A stretch of 64,000 nucleotides of DNA from Vesta saturnalis (GCA_036346205.1 JARFJB010001965.1:2268001-2332000), one strand, 5' to 3'; counted from the first letter of the stretch, positions 12,211-25,261 are shown. Notes: generated from the letters alone by a model not told the origin. Program-made: numbers and translations.

Positions 12211-13023
12211 TCATAGTAGAATGGTTGAATAGAGCAACTTGATTATCTCATCATTTATAACTAAACATGTAGTGAAAAACTTATGTACAAAATCAAGGAT
12301 TGGTAAATTATTTATTCCAAAATACAAAAACACTATCGTATACAATACACACATCCGAATGGTAATCCTGCAGCATCGTTTTGTTGTAACGGAACCTAGC
12401 GGGGGTCGTCCAAAGGAATCAAAATATTCCCCGTTACCATTCTCGTCAATGTAGGTAGCGGTCCAATGCTGACCTTGTTTGTTTGAAGGACCCGTGTTCA
12501 CAATTATTGCACAAGGTCTAGGAGACACATTCTAGGGGCTGGGGATCGATTTAAAACATTTTAAGACTTGTACCGTATAATTTTTGAAATTGGTATGCGC
12601 CCAGTCGTGCAAAGGTAATGCGTTTTCCAGAGCGCACATAGGCTCCTCGATGTTATGGTTTAAACAACTATACGCCTCTACTTACTTTTTCAATTTTTTT
12701 ATCGACGGACAACCAATCTCGTCCAAGTTTAGTACTGGTTTGTTAAGGAATCTTAAAACATGTTGTTTTTCACTGCCCTTAACGTGAATTTTGTTAAACG
12801 GCAGGAGCGTTGTTATCAGCTCTTCTTGGAAATCGTTGTAGGGCACATACCCTGACCGCCATTTCAAGCAGTGTAATTTATTCTCTAAATACCTTATCTG
12901 GCTTGACATGGGTTTTATCAACGTCAGCAATAGCGAACCATGATCTGTAATTACGGCAATTTCTTTCGGTATGAATTCGTTATTAACGCCTCAAAACCCT
13001 TGCACGTCCAAGTATGTGTCCAT
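12211..13023 (-). pseudogene. Polinton adenain-like cysteine protease (copy A)
   Basis: Maturation protease of Polinton virions, related to adenovirus endopeptidase. Reverse-strand start at 13023 (MDTYLDVQGF). Conserved blocks: EFIPKEIAVITDHG, KWRSGYVPYNDFQEEL, VKGSEKQHVLRFLNKP, LDEIGCPSIKKLKK, YSCLNHNIEEPMCALENAL, then the catalytic His region NKQGQHWTATYIDENG and GEYFDSFGRPP. A cysteine-bearing segment (QDYHSDVC) follows in a shifted frame; it may hold the catalytic Cys. The tail INDEIIKLL is conserved. Stops interrupt the frame early (after QGF), after KKLKK and near the SIPSP string. The gene starts about 50 bases downstream of the major capsid gene, on the same strand. Confidence 0.85.
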
Positions 13024-13075
13024 CTTCTTTCAGCTGATGTTGTATACTGAAGCTTGTGATCTAGAGTTGTTCCTT

Positions 13076-14185
13076 TTAACAGGTGAAATGCTCGGCCACA
13101 TTCCGATGTTTATCGATCTCGATCAGGTTATCGAATTCGGCGTACAACAAACAGTTAACGGATTATACGAACGCTTCTTCAAAGCCGACTTCTAGACGAA
13201 GGGGACTGTTTCTAACTAAATTCCAGTGCGTGCTAGCGTTTGTAGACAAGTCAGGGGTCGAAGGTCATTAAAAAGTACCTGTTGCGGTAATCGGTTCTCA
13301 ATATATCGTTGCCCTCATTCAAAAAATGAATACCCGTACCGGAGAATAAGGTGTGATATGCCCTTACATATAAACCATTAGTTGTAAAGTTTGGTTGTAA
13401 GGCCTTCGATGGAATTTGTTGGCCGTCAATATATAGCGACATGTAGTTAATATTATTGTGATGAAAATTCAATGGATTTGAGGCGTAATCACCGATGAAG
13501 GCTTTATTTGCGACAAAACCTAGGATGCGTCGTTTAGGTAACTGACCCAGGAAGACTTTATCCAGTGATTTTCGCTGTATGTCTATAGGTATAGTTAACA
13601 CTTTTACGTCGGTCCTTGTAACAGCGCTTATGAGACACTTTTCTTGATGAAACAAATCCGAGTGCAGGTGACAAATCATCTCAACCTATTTGCTGGTCGC
13701 TGTAAGTACTTGACGTTTTGAGAAACCGTTATTTGCCCGGCTGTATCATTTTTCCATAAGGTACAACCTAGATGTGAACTCTTGGCCTCCTTTCCATAAT
13801 TTAGCAACGTTTCGATATGTGAGCGGTAGGCGTAGGCGTTGTTTGGTTGATACCATCTTCTGATTTAAGTTAAGTAAACCTCCACTTGCGAGAAAAGCGA
13901 ATGTATCCAATTGTTTACCGGTGCTACAACAACAACGTCAGTAAGTGCTGTATCGTTTCGCTTTAGAACTTTAACTGTGATGTACAACATGGTCTGGCTT
14001 AAATCTATGTAATCGTTTCCGTTTCCAGGCACTACAAACTCTATTGGGGCGTCATCACTAAGAACTGACAAGGGTTTGTAAAATATCTATTCACCACTTC
14101 CAATACTTGCCTGTGTCAAGGGTAAAGCGAACAAATCCGATTTGGGCTTGACGCATTCAAATGATCGGGCATGTAGAAAAGCCAT
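13076..14185 (-). pseudogene. Polinton major capsid protein (copy A)
   Basis: Double-jelly-roll major capsid protein, the shell subunit proposed for Polinton virions (often annotated as F54H12.2-like). Start at 14185 (MAFLHARSFECV) and stop at 13076. N-terminal blocks: SDLFALPLTQASIGSGE, LSVLSDDAPIEFVVPGNG, DYIDLSQTMLYITVKVL and APVNNWIHSLFSQVEVYL. C-terminal blocks: RKSLDKVFLGQLPKRRILGF, PLNFHHNNINYMSLYIDG, RAYHTLFSGTGIHFLNEG, RLEVGFEEAF and LLYAEFDNLIEIDKHRNV. A stop replaces the residue after SIGSGE, and frameshifts fall near 13860 and 13250. The middle at 13680-13860 is shortened compared with copy B. Confidence 0.85.
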
Positions 14186-14245
14186 CATTATCTTGAAAGT
14201 AGATCGTCGTAAGTAGATTTCTTCTTGTTAGCAACAGCTCTCAGT
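14186..14245 (-). pseudogene. Minor capsid protein tail (copy A)
   Basis: The last codons upstream of the copy A major capsid start match the end of the minor capsid gene of copy B (STYDDLLSR then stop, against TYDDIFSR then stop). The stop and the next ATG are nearly adjacent in both copies. The rest of the gene is missing because gypsy pol begins here. Confidence 0.6.
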
Positions 14246-14246
14246 A

Positions 14247-16075
14247 AAGACTAGTTTCAGATAAACTAGGTTATGCTTCATTAATGGAATATCGTGTAGA
14301 TACTGGTGATGCCTTACCTATAAAATAGCGACAACATTTATTATCTCCCGCAATGAAAAAATTCTTACATCACGAAGTAGATAAAATGTTACAGTTAGGT
14401 GTGATTAAAGAGTCGAATAGCCCTTGGTCATCTCCTATGCTTTTAATTAAGAAAAAGAATGGTGACTGTAGAGCCTGTTATGATGCTAGAAAACTCAATA
14501 GTGTGACAAAAAACCTGTCGTGGTTCCGCTAAGTTCTTATCTTCCATTGATTTATCTAGATCATTTTGGCAAATTAGTTTAGAAAAGGAGTCGTGTACAA
14601 AAACTGCATTCACTATTCCCGGTAAAGGTCTTTTTAAGTAAGTTGTGATGCCGATGGGTCTTACCAATAGCCCTCAGACATTGCAAATGTTGTAATCTTT
14701 ACAGATTTTATGCCACTTTGCTCATCGGTAGATTAATAGGTCCAGGTTCAATAACATTTGATTTGCTTATTAACAAAAATAGAATTGCTTAGATATTTTC
14801 GCTTTACAAATAAAGGTGTTGCTTCGAACCTGAATATAAATAATGTAATCTCGGACGCCAATTTGTTTTTAAGGAACAAATAAACCTTAAAAATAAAAAA
14901 GTCACAAAAAAACTGACGCAAATAACGAGTTTTATTACGATACTTAATTTGATTATAAGGATGATCTCCTAAAAACTAATGTTAGTGATTCTTAATTAAC
15001 TGCCTTAAACTATAATGTGAATTAATTAACAATGTTAAATACCTGATGTAATTTCTTTTACATTTTGGGTGTCACTGGAACTTCAGCAGATAATGAAATG
15101 CTGTCGATTCATGACTTTAAATTTGTTGCGCAATTTTAATGGAAGTTAAAGTAAACATCAGATTGATACGCTGGTAATTCCAAATATATAGAAATTTCTT
15201 TATAAATCTCCAAGCTGAATTGATTTTCTATGGTTCGAAGTAAAATTTGGTAATTGAAACCCAACTTCGAAGTAGCAAACGCTATTGCATCATCTTGCAA
15301 AGTCAACGTTAAAATAAAATTAAACCCAAGGTAAAAATTAGTGGTACGAGTAGAAGTAAAATTGCCCGAAATGTAAATGTCTCAAATTTCAGTATAGTAA
15401 TTTTAATAACTCATCATATAAATGTGGCACTCTTAATAAAAAATTTAAACAAAGCGAAAATGGCTTCTACTTCAACACTAGCTCATGCAATGAATGAAGG
15501 ACGCTCAAAGTAACCCTGCGCAATGACCGAAAATGACTCAAAACGCGGAAAGGGATTTGTAGTGAATAATAAATGAAATAATTTAAATAAATTATTTCAA
15601 TTATTATGCAACTAACGCTACACGAAACCCACTTAAGTTAATGAACGTACATTATAAACATACATAAAATGTTTGTTACAAGATGTGTGGAAAGAATATT
15701 AAGCCCCTCTCTTTTAGGCGAGCAAGTGTTCGTATATGTAGGTGATATTATAGTTGCGTCTCCAGATTTTCAGTCTCATATCAATACATTAAGTAAAGTT
15801 GCCCAACGATTAAAGGATGCCGGATTTACTATTACTCGTGAGAAATGCGAATTTTGTCGACCTTCTCTTTCATTTTTAGGTTTTGTTGTTGATTAACATG
15901 GCCATCGTACTGACCAAGCTTCAGCGATAGTTAACTTCCCTACCCCTAGGAACACTACCGAAATAAAGAGTGTTTGTGGTCTTATAAGCTATTACCGTAG
16001 ATTTATTAAGGAGTATGCCTAACTTTCAGCTTCCATAACTTGTCTTTTGAAAGGAAAAGCTAAAGGTCAAATACA
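14247..16075 (+). pseudogene. Ty3/gypsy reverse transcriptase, interrupted
   Basis: Forward-strand pol fragment. First block at 14247-14690: SDKLGYASLMEYRVDTGDA, HHEVDKMLQLGVIKESNSPW, SSPMLLIKKKNGDCRACYD, ARKLNSVTK, SSIDLSRSFWQISLEK, KTAFTIPGKGLF, VMPMGLTNSPQTLQM. Second block from 15669: VTRCVERILSPSLLGEQVFV, then VYVGDIIVASPDFQSHI, in which the usual YxDD box reads VGDI. It continues KCEFCRPSLSFLGFVVD and PRNTTEIKSVCGLISYYRRF. The blocks are separated by a 975-bp insertion; removing it and one 7-bp copy leaves the reading frame continuous. The stop after LPIK, a deletion after LNSVTK and the altered active site make it inactive. Confidence 0.9.
14692..15666 (-). repeat. LTR plus leader insertion (family LTR-A, copy 3)
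   Basis: A 975-bp block inside the gypsy RT, flanked by aaatgtt at 14685-14691 and 15667-15673. On the reverse strand it reads LTR-like sequence (aacttaagtg near its start, the aagccattttcgctttgttt block), then TGGCGTCCGAGA near 14860, then leader (taagcaaatcaaa). This is the order seen at 2794-3381 and 36390-37390. There is no second LTR and no coding sequence. Confidence 0.65.
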
Positions 16076-16116
16076 TAATTAACATAATACGTATTAATAA
16101 TAATATAATATACTTA

Positions 16117-16300
16117 CCATATGAACAAAAATTATTTAGGTAAAGGGTGGCTTTGGACTTCTGAGCGTACGTTGCATGATTGATGCAATCAAAACGGACA
16201 TTTAATTGACACGTAGAACCAACAACAAGCTGAACCTATCAAAGACAGTGATTTTGTTTACCGTGGCCACCCCTTATCTAAATAATTTGTGTTCATATGG
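16117..16300. mobile_element. 184-bp MITE with TA target site
   Basis: Terminal inverted repeats of about 35 bp: ccatatgaacaaaaattatt at the left, and a right end whose reverse complement begins ccatatgaacacaaattatt. Both continue to a ggtggc string. The element is flanked by TA on both sides (16115-16116 and 16301-16302), as expected for a Tc1/mariner-mobilised nonautonomous element. It has no coding capacity. Confidence 0.8.
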
Positions 16301-16335
16301 TATTATAAATTTTAAATTATAGGTACTTAATGCTC

Positions 16336-18055
16336 CTATGCTTCATTGCGTTGATTTGCAAAACAATTTATAATTATATGCTTTTCTGTATTTTCTGGTA
16401 GAAAATTTTGACGTCTATCAGAAAGTATATATTTGTAGGTGGAAAAACTTCTTTCCACGTCTACCGACGTTATAGGTGCATTTTTTAATGCGGTTAATAT
16501 GGACAAATCTAATTGTACATCCAGATCTTCCCGATTTTTGTCCAGAGTCAAAATTTTGTTAATTTTAGTTAACAGCTGATAACCACTATTTTTTTTGTAA
16601 AATTTCTTCAAATTTATTTGAAATAATTTTGCCAGTATTTCCTGGGGCAGTATAAATTAATTTTTTAATATTATTTATTAGTTCTATCGATGCGTTAAGT
16701 GGCAATGCTTCCGTTTCCAATTTACAAATAGTCCCGCTTACAAAATAATAATGTGCTTTTATAAATGCTAATTGATTGCGCAGTTCTGATTTCTTTAAAA
16801 CCGATTGCGCTTTATTGATACAACCACTTGAATTATCAGACAAATCTAAAATTAATTCCTTAATTTTTTCCAAATTTTCTGCATAAAAAGAGCAGCATTT
16901 AGCCACGCTCCCCAACGCGTAATTACAGGTTCTGGTGGTAGAGAAATGTTAGGTAGTTTTTTTCTGTATAACTGTACTCGTGTCGGCGCCTTTACAAACA
17001 CTTTCTTTACGCTACTTATTAAACTATTTACTAAAGGAAATTCATTTCGAATTGCTTCGGCTACTCTATTTATACCATGAGCCAAACATGTTACGTGAAT
17101 TAAATTTTCGTATAATACCTTCAATTGTTGGCCTGCCTTTACCATATATGGGGCGGCATCAGAAAACATCAAAACAATTTTATCTGTTGGAACAATATCG
17201 GGAACAAAAAACTGCATGAAAGTCTCATTTACAAATCTAACTATTGTTGCATTATTGGTTTTATCAAGTACTTTACAAGAAATCAAATATGATTTGGCAG
17301 GTTGTTCTTCGCTTAAATAACCTAACATTAAATATGCAACATAACGTCCACGACAATCTGTAGTTTCATCTACTATGAAATAAATATATTTATTTTTAAC
17401 AATTTCTTTTATATGTAGCATGGTTTCAAAATATACCCCATTAACATAATTTTTTCTAAGTGTGCTTTCATCTGGCACTTGCTTGTTACTAATTTTTTCT
17501 AAAAAAAATCTAAAAGTATGGTTTTGAAGCTTTTTAAAGGGAATGTTAGCCTTAACTAGAGCACTGCATAATTCAAAATTGAATTCTTCTTGGTCGTTTC
17601 TTTTGGATGTTTCACCACGTAAAGGTTCTCGCAGAAATGTTTGAGAGAGCTTGGTTTTCTTCTGTGTTTCTAATTTTCCCTTATTCAGAGCGGTCTCAAT
17701 GTGTTGTGTAATTTGGGATTTTCGTTCGCATGCGATCTAAACCAATATTCCCAATTTAAAAATAAATCAAAACATAATCGATTAGGTTTCATCGTTGTAT
17801 TTTAAAAATTTCCCGCGTTATCTTATAAAACGATGCATTTAAATACAACGTTTGAATAGAAAACTAATACCTGCTCTGGATTCACTAAAGGCCTCGTTTA
17901 TTGTTGTCAGTGTTTAAAAATATTTTAAAACTGTATTCTGAATTGTCACTTACCGCTTTTCCACATGCAGTATAAAACACCTTTTCACCGTCCATTCGGA
18001 GTGCAGGGACATTTTTTATCCATACTGGAACTAAATTATTCTTTACTTTTGGCAT
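16336..18055 (-). pseudogene. hAT transposase with BED-like finger and one intron
   Basis: Reverse-strand gene. Exon 1 (18055-17954) encodes MPKVKNNLVPVWIKNVPAL and VFYTACGKA. A GTAAGT donor lies at 17953-17948 and an AG acceptor at 17738-17737. Exon 2 opens IACERKSQITQHIETALNK, so the zinc-finger-like motif is split by a 217-bp phase-0 intron. Downstream: LCSALVKANIPFKKLQNHTF, YIYFIVDETTDCRGRYVAYL (DUF659-like, with DETTD), VLMFSDAAPYMVKAGQQLKV, HVTCLAHGINRVAEAIRNEF, then the hAT dimerisation end APITSVDVERSFSTYKYILS and IIINCF. Frameshifts near 17490, 16895 and 16595 break it. It resembles the CGG-triplet-binding-protein-1-like hAT group of insects. Identity as hAT is firm; the subgroup is inferred. 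Confidence 0.85.
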
Positions 18056-18483
18056 GTTAAATATAATTCAAAAACTAAATTCTGCAGTCTGCACTACTGT
18101 TCACTTGCACGTTTTAAAAAGGAATGGGCAATATTATTCCTTATTTTAAAATAGGGTTTTACCACTAAGCAAGGTCATTTGGATGTTAGGGATTAACTAT
18201 GTATATTTTATTCATCAACTCTTTCCATACAGAAATTTAAGAAGCACTCAACAAAAAACCGTATTACGTCTTTGCAATCCGAAAGTATTAGGATTTAGTA
18301 TAGTTGTCAACTCAGGCAATAATTAAAAGTAAACAACTACCTGCCGATGTTAGACAGCACCTTTTAAAGATATTTATTTTAAAAGGATATAAAAATTTCT
18401 AACTTTGAACAACAGTCCCGAAAATATTTCATAACCTGAGTTTCAACGCAAAAATTGAAAAAAAAATGTTAAATTATGTAAAA

Positions 18484-18572
18484 AAAGTGCAAAATATGCG
18501 CAAAACATCAAAATATGCATTATTTGGCCAAATATGCAGTATTTGACCAAATATGCAAAATATGCAAAAACT
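18484..18572. repeat. Clustered aaatatgc repeats
   Basis: Five copies of the octamer aaatatgc, most followed by a, within about 90 bp, upstream of the hAT gene's first exon. hAT transposases commonly bind short subterminal motifs, so this may mark the element's 5' end. No terminal inverted repeat was found to confirm that. Confidence 0.45.
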
Positions 18573-18639
18573 AATTACTGCCAAATAATTATAATTAATG
18601 CGATTCGTATAAAAAACCGAAACGCGTGGGTGGTACTAT

Positions 18640-19119
18640 AAAATATAAGCAAAATGCAGTTTGCATAAAATCCGCTCTCTATTCATCAGTAAACAAAATA
18701 TTATTTATAAAAGACTGATCACGTCGATGGTGGCTTAATATCCAGTTAGAAAAATTTGCTATTGCCAAAAAATCATCTGGCAATAAATTTTGGACCGGTG
18801 TGTAATGGTACGGGTGTAGTTGCTGTTCGTGCAAAACAGTTGATATTGCCCGGCGAGATAACCCAGTATTTGCAGATATTCACCGAATCAATTTTTCAAC
18901 TAGATCTAACACCTCTTCTTCTTGTTCGACGGTACACACTATAGGTCGTCCATAATGCTGGCGAGCGCGAAAGCTACCTGTTTCTCGCAATTTTGAAAAC
19001 AATCTTGAAAATAATTTCCTGTCTGCTTGTCTACGATTTGGAGAAATATTTCCGTAACTTCTGGTCGCAGCACGTTCATTGAAATCTTGTTGAGCGTAAG
19101 ATGCCACCACATCACTCAT
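18640..19119 (-). pseudogene. DUF4817-type transposase, N-terminal fragment
   Basis: Reverse-strand fragment starting MSDVVASYAQQDFNERAA. It carries the HTH pattern SYGNISPNRRQADRKLFSRL, then KLRETGSFRARQHYGRP and EQEEEVLDLVEKL. After a stop the frame continues ISANTGLSRRAISTVLHEQQ, LHPYHYTPVQNLLPDDF and FINNILFTDE, which holds the first catalytic Asp of a DDE transposase. A stop follows the TDE and the rest is absent. The same family occurs at 30164-31140 and 41165-41999. Inverted termini were not located. Confidence 0.75.
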
Positions 19120-20688
<1,569 letters not shown>

Positions 20689-21121
20689 GGGAGTGCCTAA
20701 AGGGTAAAAACCACTATATGACACTGAACCTTTCAACAGTTACTGTATTCCTTTATGACAACCTGTATATTATACCTCTGTGTGCCTGTCGCAGAGATAT
20801 TTATAGGACTGGTTTATCAATGTGTTTGTAATTTGTATTTATTAGATACCTATTCTACAGATTTGGCTTTTCTTGACAGAAAACAAAATATTCATTAAAT
20901 ATTTAGGAGTTCACGTGACTTTCGAAGCGCAAAAAACGACAACCACTTGCCAGTAGATAGTGCACGAGTGATAATTGTTATCAGTGACCGTAAGGTCTCT
21001 GATACTGCAGGGAAGTTATCATTTATCTATTTATATAATATTCTCAAACTTCATATTTCGCATTTTAATTTTAATTTTAACAAATATAATTAAAACTAAC
21101 ACAAACATAAAACGAAGAAGT

Positions 21122-21450
21122 ATGGCATTTCCTCAGACTAATTTTTATTCTTACTCAAATAAAAATGGATTACACCAGCAATACCAGCACCAAATCTATA
21201 ATACATCAAAACAACAATTATATCCGGTGCAATCCCAACCTACCTAGTTATCATTTAATCCTTATCAGATCCAGATGACAACAAATATGCAGTCAACAAC
21301 TACACGAAGAGAGACAGAAGCCCTGAAAACGCAAGCAAACAATCATAAGAATAATGGGCCCAATACTGGCTTGACCATCCAGTACAAACGACCAATAGAT
21401 ATGATCCACTATACATCAATACTGATGGTGAGCAAAGTACTTCACCACCC

Positions 21451-21511
<61 letters not shown>

Positions 21512-22412
21512 ATATAATATATAAATCCATAAACCCTTTGATAGCACTACTAAATGAAATTGCCAAAAACCACTACACTCTAAAAGCACTGGGAAATGAC
21601 CAAATTAAAATCCAATGTAAGACGAGCGAAAATTATACAACTATTATTAAAGCAGTCATAAAAAAGAATACCAAATTCCACACATACAAACCAAAACAAG
21701 AGAGAATATTCATTGTGATGAAACACATTCACCACTCAACAGATACGACAGAAATTAAACACAACCTAGAGGCACTAGGACATGTATCAATTAACATATG
21801 GAATATAAAACAAAAATAAACCACTTTCTATATTCATAATAGATTATAAACAAAGTGATAATAATGCAGAAATCTATAAGATTAAATTATTTATGAATAC
21901 AAGCATTACAATCGGACCTCCGCATGCTAAACGAACGATCTCACAATGTGCCAGACGCCAGAACTATGGGCACACCAAAAACTATTGCCAACAGTGTCAG
22001 GTGTTTCAAATACACAGAATCACACTCCACTAAAGAATGTCCAAGGAAAACCAAAAACGATAAGGTTAAATGTGTAAATTGTGGCGGAAACCATCCCGCC
22101 AATTATAGAGGCTGTGTAATACACAGATAACTACAGGAAAAACTCTTCCCACGGTTGAGACCTGACGTCACTATGCAGAAACGATCACCTACCCAAGCTT
22201 TTCATGTCTCTGGGCATACGTATGCTCAACAAACACAACAAAACATCCTGCCACGACAATCTACACAAAACCCGACTAATTATGCACCTCCACAGATCCA
22301 AACCACATCTCTAAACCAACAATCAAATGACATAGAGGAACTAAACAATGATGAAAATTCTAATCACGCAAATGGGGATCATAATGAATCTCCTGACTAC
22401 ACTGATTGGTAA
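21122..22412 (+). pseudogene. Second Jockey-like LINE, ORF1
   Basis: Forward-strand ORF1 remnant. Start at 21122 (MAFPQTNFYSYSNKNGL), Gln- and Asn-rich N-terminus, stop at 21245. An (AT)n run at 21454-21505 interrupts the following part. The block at 21538-21819 (HYTLKALGNDQIKIQC, FHTYKPKQERIFIVMKHIHH, HNLEALGHVSINIWNIKQK) fits the RRM-like core of insect LINE ORF1 proteins. Zinc knuckles follow in several frames near 21940-22110: QCARRQNYGHTKNYC, CFKYTESHSTKECP and CVNCGGNHPANYRGC. The last block, 22155-22412, is low-complexity and acidic. Stops and frame changes make it nonfunctional. Confidence 0.8.
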
Positions 22413-22421
22413 AATGGCATA

Positions 22422-23836
22422 ATGACGCAACTTCTTAAAATAGCTGCTTGGAATGCCAATGGGCTTTGCCAGCATGCTCAGGAGATCAAGGTATTCCTCG
22501 AAAATAACCAAATCGATGTTCTTCTTATATACAAAACCCATCTCACCAGTAAAAGTTATATCAAATTTCAAAATTATAATATTTATAATACAAATCACCC
22601 TAATGGAACTGCTCATGGTGGAACTGCAATTATAATAAGACCACACATAAAACTTCATGAACTGGACAAATACGCAAAAACCATCTACAAGCTGCCACTA
22701 TCTTAATTGAGGACAAAACAGTAACCCTCAAAATCTCCGCCATTTATAAACCACCCAAATACTCGTTAAAAAAACATTATACTGACTTCTTTCTACGAAA
22801 TACATTTCTCGCGGCAGGAGACTACAACGCCAAATACCAAGGTTGGGGTTCTCGTGTACAAGAACTGACGGCGCGAATTACTAGCAGCTATACATAAAAA
22901 TAATCTACTCTACTTATCTTCTGGTGAACCGACGGAGGATCTACGACCTTGAGCGATTTAAAATCCAATCTTGCTTTGAACTGACTGCAGACTATTCCTC
23001 TCTTATAGTTACATACCACTCAGAAATAGTATACACCCAAGGCCGACCCACGCTCGACAATGCTAAGGCAACCTGGGAACTCTTTCGTAGCAGATTAACT
23101 AAATTAACAAATTTAAAACTGCCATTAAAAACTAAGTACGACGTTAAAGAAGCTACAATGGCATTAACCAACGCAATCCAACAAGTAGCTTAGGAAGCTT
23201 CATCCTCGATAAAGAAAATTATTCCCGCCAACTTCTATCCCTTCAGCAAGAAAGGCAAAATAAATGAACAAAGACGCCTCAGAAAACGCTGGCAAATCTC
23301 CAGATCAGAAGCAGCCTAACGAGCATTAAATAAAGCTACTAAACAGCTAATGAAACTCTTGTTACAACACAAAAATGAAGGCATCCAGCATTTCCTGAGC
23401 AATCGTACAGCCGCTGAAACGACCGACTATTCGCTGTGGAAAGCAGTAAAAAAATTAAAAGCCCATTAACCCATAAACCACCCATTACCGAACCAAATGG
23501 ACAATGGACTCGCAGCAGCAAAGAGAAAGCTGAAGTTTTTGACGAGCACTTAGCCACTGTATTCAAACCTTCTCTTAGTCAGAGTCCTGAAGAGGATGGC
23601 AAAATTATAGACTATCTAGAATCCCCTTATCAAATGAGTCGACCGATAAAACAATTTAAACTCTCGGAAGTTAAGGAAATAATCAATACAAAAACAAACC
23701 CTAATAAGGCTCCTGGATTTAACCTTATCACCGGGGAAATCCTCCAGCAACTTCCTGTTATTACAATTCGAGCTATCACCCAGATTACAATGCAACCGAC
23801 CCCGCGATTTTATATAACCGTGTTTCACGATTACTG
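22422..23836 (+). pseudogene. Second Jockey-like LINE, ORF2 (endonuclease, partial RT)
   Basis: Starts at 22422, ten bases after ORF1. The endonuclease begins LLKIAAWNANGLCQHAQEIK. The catalytic segment reads DVLLIYKTHLT where the family has SETH, so the metal-binding Glu is Lys. Further motifs are NGTAHGGTAIIIR and AAGDYNAKYQGWGSR. Stops and shifts occur after KLPLS and around 22900. The linker (FRSRLTKLTNLKLPLKTKYD, EQRRLRKRWQISRSEAA) leads into the RT start NPNKAPGFNLITGEILQQLP near 23700. The sequence departs from the family about 70 bases later, so the catalytic RT core is absent. Confidence 0.85.
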
Positions 23837-23957
23837 AAGTGGAGTTGTCACTGGCCAGAGGAGTTACATTCGGGCCACTTTCCACTTCGGGAATACTGCT
23901 TAACCCGCCCTATCTAGCTCCAGAAGTCTCTTAGATATTTACGACTCAAAGACGCTT

Positions 23958-24205
23958 ATGACCGTTCCGTATGACATACAGCCCACACGCACATACCACG
24001 AAAACGCCCATATCCACACTCACACCCCCACCTACAACCACTCTCACACCCACGCACTCATTCACATGCACACAGGAAAGCACACCACACATACGACACA
24101 CACTCACACACACACACGCACGCACGCAAGCGCCAACGCGCGCGCGCACGTATGCACGTATACACACACGCAAGCAGACACGCACGTATACATCCGCTAG
24201 TCGTA
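23958..24205. repeat. CA-rich simple sequence with CGCG core
   Basis: Degenerate cacaca and cgcacg repeats on the forward strand with an alternating gcgcgcgcgc run near 24140. Overlapping open frames here are products of the repeat. Confidence 0.85.
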
Positions 24206-24843
24206 CTACTTGCAGACAAACACTTATTTACATTAGTATTCCGTGGGCAAATTCCGATATTTCTTTGTATCACCATATCTCAGATATAAATCCAGTTCTA
24301 CCTTTACTGCCGTCAAAAAGGTAAATACCACCAAAACTAACCTAAAGCCGTTGTCCTGCTTTTACTTATTCTAACCGATGTTCCAGAAGTAAAAATAGAA
24401 TATCTGTTAAAAGACTTCTGATCTCCTGAACGTTTGCATAACTACGAGTTCTTTTAGAATGTAATTCACTAAGATTAATTTTCTATTTTTGAATCCCCTA
24501 GTAAACATAAATCAATTTCCAGATAAAAATCCCAATTTATAAATTTGTACTTCGCATCTAGTACAAATGTTAATACTGCTTGTGCTCGTGTTTGTGCATG
24601 TTCCTGTAACTGCATGTGTATGTGCCTGTGCCTATAACTGTACCTGTACCCAGCGTTGCCAACTTGGGCGATTTAAAATGTGAATATGATATTAATTTGT
24701 AAGAATGTGGAGATTGTCGCAATTTGGGCGATATTTCTTTAAACTTATTGCGTATTGGGCGACGACACTATACCTTCAATTAATCATAGTCCAGTTGTCG
24801 CCTTGCTGTTTACCTTAAGAGGCCGTATCACTGCTACTGGTTT
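24206..24843. other. No gene; degenerate hexamer tract and possible hAT terminus
   Basis: 24570-24653 holds degenerate tgtNcc-like hexamers (cctgtaactgcatgtgtatg), similar to the satellite at 25262. Near 24654 the string cagcgttgccaacttgggcg begins and may be a hAT terminus; gggcgat-type strings recur near 24725, 24757 and 25218. Confidence 0.4.
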
Positions 24844-25086
24844 GTGGTGTTGAGTTTGCCTTTGAGTAATGCCACAGTGGAAAGGATATTTCCTCACTTG
24901 AACATTGTTAAATCAAGAATTAGAAATAAGATAGATTTAACTTTGTTAGAGTCGTTACGTATTATGTATTATTTCATAGTACTGAAATGTTGTAAAACGT
25001 TTCAAGCAACTACAAACAAGTTGGAAAAATTTAATGTAAGTATGTACGATCATTGCAAAGAATTATCAGTACAGAAATGGACTTGA
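24844..25086 (+). pseudogene. hAT dimerisation-domain fragment
   Basis: Open frame of 80 codons whose start resembles the C-terminal hAT dimerisation domain: LSLPLSNATVERIFPHLNIV, then KSRIRNKIDLTLLESLRI. The S.A.VER.F core is the signature of this domain. No upstream catalytic part is present. Both flanks run into the hexamer satellite sequence, so this looks like a small hAT remnant inserted in the satellite. Confidence 0.7.
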
Positions 25087-25261
25087 TGATACTCTTCCTA
25101 TATTGAATAATGATGAATAAAACTTCAATAACTAAGTACTACTAAAATAGTTCAGATATTTGATAAATCGCTTTACACAATAAATACACTGTACAAGTTA
25201 TGTCCAGAAGCGCGATTTTGGGCGACTTTAGCGACATCTTTTGGCGCCGGCAAGTTTTAAA

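Larger units (their letters stand above)
7560..14245 (-). mobile_element. Polinton/Maverick copy A, truncated at both ends
   Basis: Remnant homologous to Polinton B (55221-62734). 7560-7772 matches 55386-55690 (tattaagagc..., catacagtgttct, gattgg blocks, then the aagacag..tataag repeat). 11819-12210 continues the subterminal array (cttgtcgtggcccc). Then come the protease, major capsid gene and the end of a minor capsid gene on the reverse strand. The AGTAGAAACGGGGCACC terminus seen in copy B is absent here. The copy stops near 14245, where gypsy pol begins abruptly. A Jockey LINE occupies 7773-11818. Confidence 0.85.
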
